Origin: PALSA-505 sp035308365
GTDB taxonomy: Bacteria > Actinomycetota > Actinomycetes > Streptosporangiales > Streptosporangiaceae
Assembly: GCA_035308365.1 (NCBI GenBank)
Contig: DATGGU010000081.1
Location: 1 to 9,478, forward strand
Length of the DNA: 9,478 nucleotides
Direction: 5' to 3'
Each line of letters starts with the position of its first letter. Position 1 is the first letter of the stretch. The notes under the pieces are model-generated. The model had not been told where the DNA came from and did not search any database. It worked only from the letters and a program-made list of their open reading frames with translations. Positions 6,930 through 9,478 of this stretch are shown here, in pieces. The position numbers and the translations under genes are program-made.

Positions 6930-7849
6930 AGCTGGAAGGCCTGGTAGTTCCCGTCCGGATCGCGCAGGTACGTTCCGAACGCGGGCTGCCCGTTGGCCGC
7001 GGTCGGCAGCATCCGCAGATCCCCGGCCTTGTTCGCCGGGCAGTGCGTCTCTATCAGCCCGACGATGTCGGCGGGCGTCTGGTACCAGCCGGCGTACGGC
7101 GGCATCTCCCAGACCGCGTCCGCGGTGAACATGTCCGTCAAGGCGTTGATGTCGTAGTTCTCAAAGGCGGCGACGAACCGTTCCAGCAACTGCCGCTGCT
7201 CGGCGGTGACCGGCCCGGTGACCTCGTCCTCGACCAGCGCCAGCTCGCTGATCTGTGCCCTGGCCCGCTGCAGCATACTGTTGACCGCGACGGTGGAGGT
7301 GCCGAGCAGTTCGGCCACCTCGGCGGCCCGCCAGCTCAGCACGTCCCGCATGATCAGCACGGCGCGCTGCCGGGACGGCAGGTGCTGCAACGCCGCGATC
7401 AGGGCCAGCCGGATGCTCTCCCGGGCCGTGACGATGGCTGCCGGATCCGCGGGCCCGGCGACCATGACGTCTGGGATGGGCTCCAGCCAGGGCACCTCGG
7501 CCCGCTGGACCAGCTCCGCCTCGGGCTCGGCGCTCGGCGCGCCCAGGCCGCTGGGCATCGGCCGGCGGCCCTTGCCCTCCAGCGCGGTCAGGCAGGCGTT
7601 GGTGGCGATCCGGTACAGCCAGGTCCGCAGCGACGACCGGCCCTCGAACCTGTCATAGGACTTCCAGGCCCGCAGATAGGTCTCCTGCACCAGATCCTCG
7701 GCGTCGTGCACCGAGCCGAGCATGCGGTAGCAGTAGGCCAGCAGCTCACGCCGGTACGGCTCGGCCAGGGTCTGGAAGTCTTCCTCGACCGCGCTCTGTG
7801 TCATCGGAAGGCGTGTCATCGGAAGGCGTGTCATCGGAAGGCGTGCCAT
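6779..7849 (-). CDS. ECF RNA polymerase sigma factor with C-terminal SnoaL-like domain (SigG/TIGR02960 type)
   Basis: 356 residues. Sigma region 2 spans about 28-95, with LAYCYRMLGSVHDAEDLVQE at 37-56 and the WLYRIATNACL segment at 77-87. Sigma region 4 spans about 145-205, with LPSRQRAVLIMRDVLSWRAA at 157-176 and a helix-turn-helix through VNSMLQRAR. Residues about 218-345 form a SnoaL-like/NTF2 fold (FVAAFENYDINALTDMFTAD, then WEMPPYAGWY). In this class the fused C-terminal domain is thought to control activity, and accordingly no anti-sigma gene is adjacent. Function: directs RNA polymerase to a small regulon, probably including its own operon (inference). It is first gene of a two-gene operon with the isomerase-fold protein. 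ATG 7849 is chosen for GAAGGGAG seven bases upstream. The N-terminus consists of a repeated RLPMT pentapeptide with further in-frame ATGs at 7834, 7819 and 7804; the shortest start would give a normal family N-terminus. Confidence 0.92.
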   Translation of the reverse strand: MARLPMTRLPMTRLPMTQSAVEEDFQTLAEPYRRELLAYCYRMLGSVHDAEDLVQETYLRAWKSYDRFEGRSSLRTWLYRIATNACLTALEGKGRRPMPSGLGAPSAEPEAELVQRAEVPWLEPIPDVMVAGPADPAAIVTARESIRLALIAALQHLPSRQRAVLIMRDVLSWRAAEVAELLGTSTVAVNSMLQRARAQISELALVEDEVTGPVTAEQRQLLERFVAAFENYDINALTDMFTADAVWEMPPYAGWYQTPADIVGLIETHCPANKAGDLRMLPTAANGQPAFGTYLRDPDGNYQAFQLHVLHMTEPDGSAATGQAGRTGPVIDHVAVFFDLTLFQRFGLPDFIPAGS

Positions 7850-7856
7850 CGGCAGG
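7801..7856 (-). repeat. 15-bp tandem repeat at the sigma gene start codon
   Basis: TCATCGGAAGGCGTG is repeated exactly three times (7801-7815, 7816-7830, 7831-7845), followed by a partial fourth copy (CCATCGGCAGG). On the coding strand each unit reads ATG-ACA-CGC-CTT-CCG, or ATG-GCA in the first, so each carries an in-frame ATG. Gain or loss of a unit would change the protein's N-terminus by five residues without a frameshift. Confidence 0.9.
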
Positions 7857-7864
7857 CTCCCTTC
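7857..7864 (-). promoter_or_regulatory. Shine-Dalgarno site for the sigma gene
   Basis: On the minus strand GAAGGGAG ends seven bases before ATG 7849. None of the three downstream in-frame ATGs has a comparable site: each is preceded by CGCCTTCCG. This makes the first repeat's ATG the likely start. Confidence 0.65.
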
Positions 7865-7871
7865 AGTTCTT

Positions 7872-7899
7872 CGTATAGAGACTACGTAGCGCCTGAAAA
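7872..7899 (-). promoter_or_regulatory. Candidate promoter of the sigma operon with a palindrome in its spacer
   Basis: On the minus strand TTTTCA (7899-7894) and TATACG (7877-7872) are separated by 16 bp, roughly fitting a sigma-70-type -35/-10 pair. Transcription would start about 15-20 bases before the ribosome site. The spacer contains the perfect 8-bp palindrome CTACGTAG (7882-7889), which could be an operator. The -35 match is weak, and an autoregulated ECF promoter elsewhere in the 138-bp gap is equally possible. Confidence 0.3.
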
Positions 7900-7921
7900 A
7901 TCACCGCTTCCCGCGCGGTGA
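7896..7921 (-). terminator. Intrinsic terminator or attenuator, minus strand, upstream of the sigma operon
   Basis: TCACCGC (7901-7907) pairs perfectly with GCGGTGA (7915-7921) across a 7-base loop. On the minus strand the hairpin is followed at once by TTTTT (7900-7896), the classic rho-independent layout and rare in this GC-rich context. No minus-strand gene is convincing just upstream of it, so it may block antisense transcription from the repeat region or act as a leader attenuator of the sigma operon. On the plus strand the same hairpin lies ahead of the 7988 reading frame but has no T run. Confidence 0.55.
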
Positions 7922-7932
7922 GTTTCCGGTGT

Positions 7933-7962
7933 TTGGCCAGTCTGCTCTGGTGATCCGACAAT
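7933..7962 (+). promoter_or_regulatory. Weak candidate promoter of the repeat-headed MFS remnant
   Basis: TTGGCC (7933-7938) and GACAAT (7957-7962) are 18 bp apart, each matching the sigma-70 consensus at four of six positions. It is correctly placed 26 bp ahead of ATG 7988, whose ribosome site AGGTGAG (7976-7982) is good. Sequence match alone is weak. Confidence 0.25.
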
Positions 7963-7987
7963 CCGACTCAAGAGCAGGTGAGACGCC

Positions 7988-8287
7988 ATGACTGACCGCT
8001 CCCGCTGGATGGTGGCCGTAGCGCGGAAGTCCGGCCAGAACAGTGCCGGCGGGTGGAAGTCCGGCCGGAAGAGCGCCGGCGGGTGGAAGTCCGGCCAGGA
8101 GAGTGCCGTCGGGTGGAAGTCGCGCCGGAAAAGCGCCGTCGGGCAGAAGTCCGGCCGGAGGAGTGCCGTTGGGCGGAAGTCCGGCCAGGAGAGTGCTGTA
8201 GGGCGGAAGTCCGGCCAGAGAAGTATTGCGCTGGTCGTGCTGTGCGCCGGCATGATGATGATCGTTCTCGACGGTAGCGCACACTAG
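7988..8287 (+). pseudogene. Truncated DHA2-type MFS transporter remnant with repeat-expanded N-terminus
   Basis: ATG 7988 follows AGGTGAG by five bases and opens a 99-residue frame. Residues 14-79 are six full and one partial copy of a basic decapeptide (KSGxxSAxGx). Residues 80-96, IALVVLCAGMMMIVLDG, look like the first transmembrane helix of drug-efflux MFS proteins (typically ALxxLCxGxFMIVLDxTIVNVALP), but the frame stops at TAG 8285-8287 two codons later. In the +1 frame, 8298-8336 reads NKLALTCAYLVYG, resembling the next conserved block of the same family (SLAWVVNAYLLxFG). The picture is an MFS gene that lost about 15-20 codons and everything after the second block. The MFS match rests on short segments. 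The alternative is a genuine small protein with a repetitive positively charged tail and one membrane helix. Confidence 0.55.
8024..8224 (+). repeat. 30-bp tandem repeat, six full copies plus a partial seventh
   Basis: The motif AAGTCCGGCC recurs at 8027, 8057, 8087, 8117 (one variant, AAGTCGCGCC), 8147, 8177 and 8207, an exact 30-bp period with no spacers. Unit consensus is about CGGAAGTCCGGCCRGRAGAG followed by TGCCGTCGGG. In the plus frame it encodes the decapeptide KSGxxSAxGx. Other frames are also open but show no family signature or ribosome site. Differences between copies sit mostly at the RGRA and third-codon positions. Confidence 0.93.
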
Positions 8288-8407
8288 TCAGCCAGGCAAC
8301 AAGCTTGCTCTGACCTGCGCTTACCTCGTCTACGGAAGAGAGAACGCACGCATACGTGATCAAGGGTTCAGCGTGGCTCTCCGCGCTGCGCGAGACGCAG
8401 TGGAGGC

Positions 8408-8445
8408 CACGCGGCCGGGGCCGGGCACTGGCAGCCGGCCGCGTG
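8408..8445. terminator. GC-rich hairpin downstream of the small-gene pair
   Basis: CACGCGGCCGG (8408-8418) pairs perfectly over 11 bp with CCGGCCGCGTG (8435-8445) around a 16-base loop. It starts 20 bp after the TAG (8468-8466) of the minus-strand small gene, the expected place for its terminator, and could also stop plus-strand transcription from the MFS remnant. No T run on either strand. The rest of the 178-bp gap between 8288 and 8465 holds only the MFS remnant's out-of-frame tail and nothing else I recognise. Confidence 0.55.
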
Positions 8446-8465
8446 ACCAGTCCAGGGGAAGCGGG

Positions 8466-8705
8466 CTACTCAGAAGGAAAGCCGGCCGCCGGCTGCGGCA
8501 CCGGGTGTACCGCGCGTGATTCGGCTCTCAGGATCGCGGTGTGCAGGTCTTCGGGATCGGCAGCGTCTACCCGCCCGTAGCCGGGCCGCTCCGCGTAGTA
8601 CCAGCCGTTCATGGGCACGGCTTCCCGCCAGCATTTCCAGCCGGGGTTGAGATGGGACACGGCGTCAAGCGGCATATCCGGGTGAGGCTTGTGATTGGTG
8701 CTCAC
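8466..8705 (-). CDS. Small uncharacterised actinobacterial protein (79 aa), XRE-associated
   Basis: 79 residues from GTG 8705, chosen because it overlaps the TGA of the upstream gene (GTGA, 8705-8702), a typical coupled start. A longer frame reaches back to 8807 but would lie within the upstream gene. The core NPGWKCWREAVPMNGWYYAE (27-46), then VDAADPEDLHTAIL, follows a pattern (PGWxxWR, a WYA-type strand, then an acidic helix) that I have seen in tiny hypothetical proteins next to XRE/DUF5753 regulators in actinomycetes. No enzyme motif, signal peptide or membrane helix. Function unknown; a partner or ligand of the divergent regulator is a guess from context. Second gene of a two-gene operon ending at the 8408-8445 hairpin. 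Confidence 0.68.
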   Translation of the reverse strand: MSTNHKPHPDMPLDAVSHLNPGWKCWREAVPMNGWYYAERPGYGRVDAADPEDLHTAILRAESRAVHPVPQPAAGFPSE

Positions 8706-9010
8706 TGCGCTGGTTCCTCGCCAATGGTGCGCAGGACACGGGCGAGGATGGCCGCCGTTGCCGTTGCATCCTCGCGAGGTGCGATCCGTTCGGCCCAGCT
8801 CCACCAATACGACGAACCTTGCACGTACACCGCTTCGGCCAGCCGGTCGGCGCGTGGGTTACGCACATCGAGGTAGGGCAGCCGTCCCGCCGTCCGCACC
8901 TTCGCCTGAAGGCCGAGTCTCGCTACTACCGCGCCGAGCCTCTCCAGGTCGGCTATGTCGGCTGCCGTCTGGTCGGTAGCGCTCGTCTCTGTGGTCTGTT
9001 GTGTCTGCAT
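8702..9010 (-). CDS. Small uncharacterised actinobacterial protein (102 aa), WWSWAERI type
   Basis: 102 residues from ATG 9010. A longer frame to TTG 9103 exists, but its extra 31 residues have no family look and would cover the shared promoter region. CAGGGACAGG, about eight bases before ATG 9010, can serve as ribosome site. The N-terminal 18 residues are Thr/Gln-rich. Then a helix (DLERLGAVVARLGLQAKV, 20-37), a strand-rich part (AGRLPYLDVRNPRADRLAEAV) and the aromatic block YWWSWAERIAP lead to a final helix (AAILARVLRTI). This pattern recurs in actinomycete hypothetical proteins beside XRE regulators and has no known activity. It is translated in coupling with the 79-residue gene (4-base overlap) and is divergent from the XRE gene, 157 bp away, so a shared control region is likely. 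Confidence 0.72.
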   Translation of the reverse strand: MQTQQTTETSATDQTAADIADLERLGAVVARLGLQAKVRTAGRLPYLDVRNPRADRLAEAVYVQGSSYWWSWAERIAPREDATATAAILARVLRTIGEEPAQ

Positions 9011-9095
9011 ATGCCTGGCCTGTCCCTGTGCTGTGATCCTCGGTTGGGACCCATCGTGGCCGGTAAAGTGGCTGGTCGCAGCCCATACGCACCCC

Positions 9096-9152
9096 ACCCT
9101 CAAGGGGTAGGGTTGACGTTGGTGGCGATAAGAATTACTGATCTTGTATAAG
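9096..9152 (+). promoter_or_regulatory. Candidate XRE promoter and operator in the divergent control region
   Basis: TTGACG (9113-9118) is a good -35. At 17 bp spacing the -10 would be TACTGA (9136-9141), which is poor; TATAAG (9147-9152) is a better hexamer but too far from it. ACCCT (9096-9100) and AGGGT (9109-9113) form an inverted repeat with an 8-base centre that touches the -35, a plausible binding site for the XRE protein controlling both directions. No clear promoter for the minus-strand pair is seen. Confidence 0.35.
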
Positions 9153-9167
9153 GATGGGTGACGAAGC

Positions 9168-9478
9168 GTGAGTCAGGACCCGTATGCAAATCCGTTCGCC
9201 TATTTCGTAGGCGAAATGAAACGGATTCGAGCAGAACTCGGAATGACACAAGAGCAGTTGGCCGATGCCGCTAGCTTCTCTCCCTCAACTGTCGCGGCGG
9301 TCGAATCGTGCCACCTGCTGCCGTCAGAGTCGTTTGCCGAAGCGATAGACAAACCCCTCCAAGGTGACGGGGATTTCGTGCGGCTTCAGAAACTGGTTGA
9401 GCGTACATGTGTCCGGCCGTGGTTCCGTGATCGTGTCGAGGTAGAGCGGAAAGCGCGCGAGATACGGGAGTATGAGTC
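9168..9478 (+). CDS. XRE-family helix-turn-helix regulator (DUF5753 type), N-terminal part, cut by window edge
   Basis: 103 residues from GTG 9168; an in-frame stop (TGA 9159-9161) lies just upstream, so this is the first possible start. Residues 17-65 form a helix-turn-helix of the XRE type: MKRIRAELGMTQEQLADAAS, then FSPSTVAAVE. The following ESCHLLPSESFAEAIDKPLQ and, from about 73, the RLQKLVERTCVRPWFRDRVE segment match the junction into the DUF5753 ligand/partner domain typical of actinomycete WhiJ-type regulators. It should bind DNA, probably its own divergent promoter. Local GC is low for the window: by my count 100 of 180 bases (9181-9360) against 48 of 60 in a recD2 sample (3841-3900). 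This hints at acquisition or relaxed codon use. The usual WhiJ partner, a DUF397 protein, may lie beyond the right edge. Confidence 0.88.
   Translation, partial: MSQDPYANPFAYFVGEMKRIRAELGMTQEQLADAASFSPSTVAAVESCHLLPSESFAEAIDKPLQGDGDFVRLQKLVERTCVRPWFRDRVEVERKAREIREYE

Noticed and set aside
8024..8224. CRISPR array
   Set aside because: The 30-bp units are directly adjacent with no spacers, and they encode a regular decapeptide in a frame with a ribosome site.
7882..8284. Minus-strand repeat proteins (WPDFRPTALS- or AGLPPxGTLL-type) opposite the 30-bp repeat
   Set aside because: Any 30-bp repeat yields repetitive frames on both strands. These frames lack a ribosome site and any family signature, whereas the plus frame leads into an MFS-like helix.
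8284..8320. Imperfect hairpin around CAAGCTTG as terminator of the MFS remnant
   Set aside because: The pairing (GTCAG/CTGAC outer, GCAA/TTGC inner) is broken by uneven bulges and has no T run.

Overview
The window looks like chromosomal DNA of a high-GC actinomycete, probably a filamentous one of the Streptosporangiaceae/Streptomyces type. The evidence is strong third-position GC bias, a DUF222/HNH (13E12-type) protein, a mycothiol-dependent-isomerase-fold protein, an ECF sigma factor with a SnoaL-like tail, and an XRE regulator of the DUF5753 type beside tiny proteins common around such regulators. The species cannot be named from the sequence alone.

Layout, left to right. (1) 1-2471, minus strand: the N-terminus of a short-chain dehydrogenase runs off the left edge. 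Upstream of it, behind a two-tier hairpin, lies a 743-residue DUF222/HNH endonuclease-like gene that carries three separate in-frame tandem repeats. (2) 2666-about 6130, plus strand: a complete RecD2-type helicase gene, then a winged-helix HTH_42 protein with a QxQ motif like that of AlkZ-type DNA glycosylases. The frame of the second gene has no stop codon at the usual end of its family and runs on antisense through its convergent neighbours. (3) 6135-7849, minus strand: a two-gene operon with a 4-base ATGA overlap, an ECF sigma factor with fused SnoaL-like domain followed by a DinB/maleylpyruvate-isomerase-like protein. A hairpin with a T5 tail and a candidate promoter lie just upstream. (4) 7988-about 8340, plus strand: a 30-bp tandem repeat (seven copies) in frame at the head of what appears to be a decayed DHA2-type MFS transporter. 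(5) 8408-9478: a hairpin, two tiny translationally coupled genes on the minus strand, and a divergent XRE regulator that runs off the right edge and is clearly lower in GC.

How the parts may work together. RecD2 and the AlkZ-like protein are co-directional, 91 bp apart, and could form a DNA-repair pair. The sigma factor probably senses its signal through its own C-terminal domain, since no anti-sigma gene is adjacent, and is co-translated with a small-molecule-modifying enzyme. The XRE gene and the two tiny genes look like an accessory regulatory module resembling, but not identical to, the WhiJ/DUF397 type. A recurring oddity is in-frame short tandem repeats at or near the 5' ends of three unrelated genes. 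I see no tRNA, rRNA, CRISPR array, insertion sequence or attachment site.
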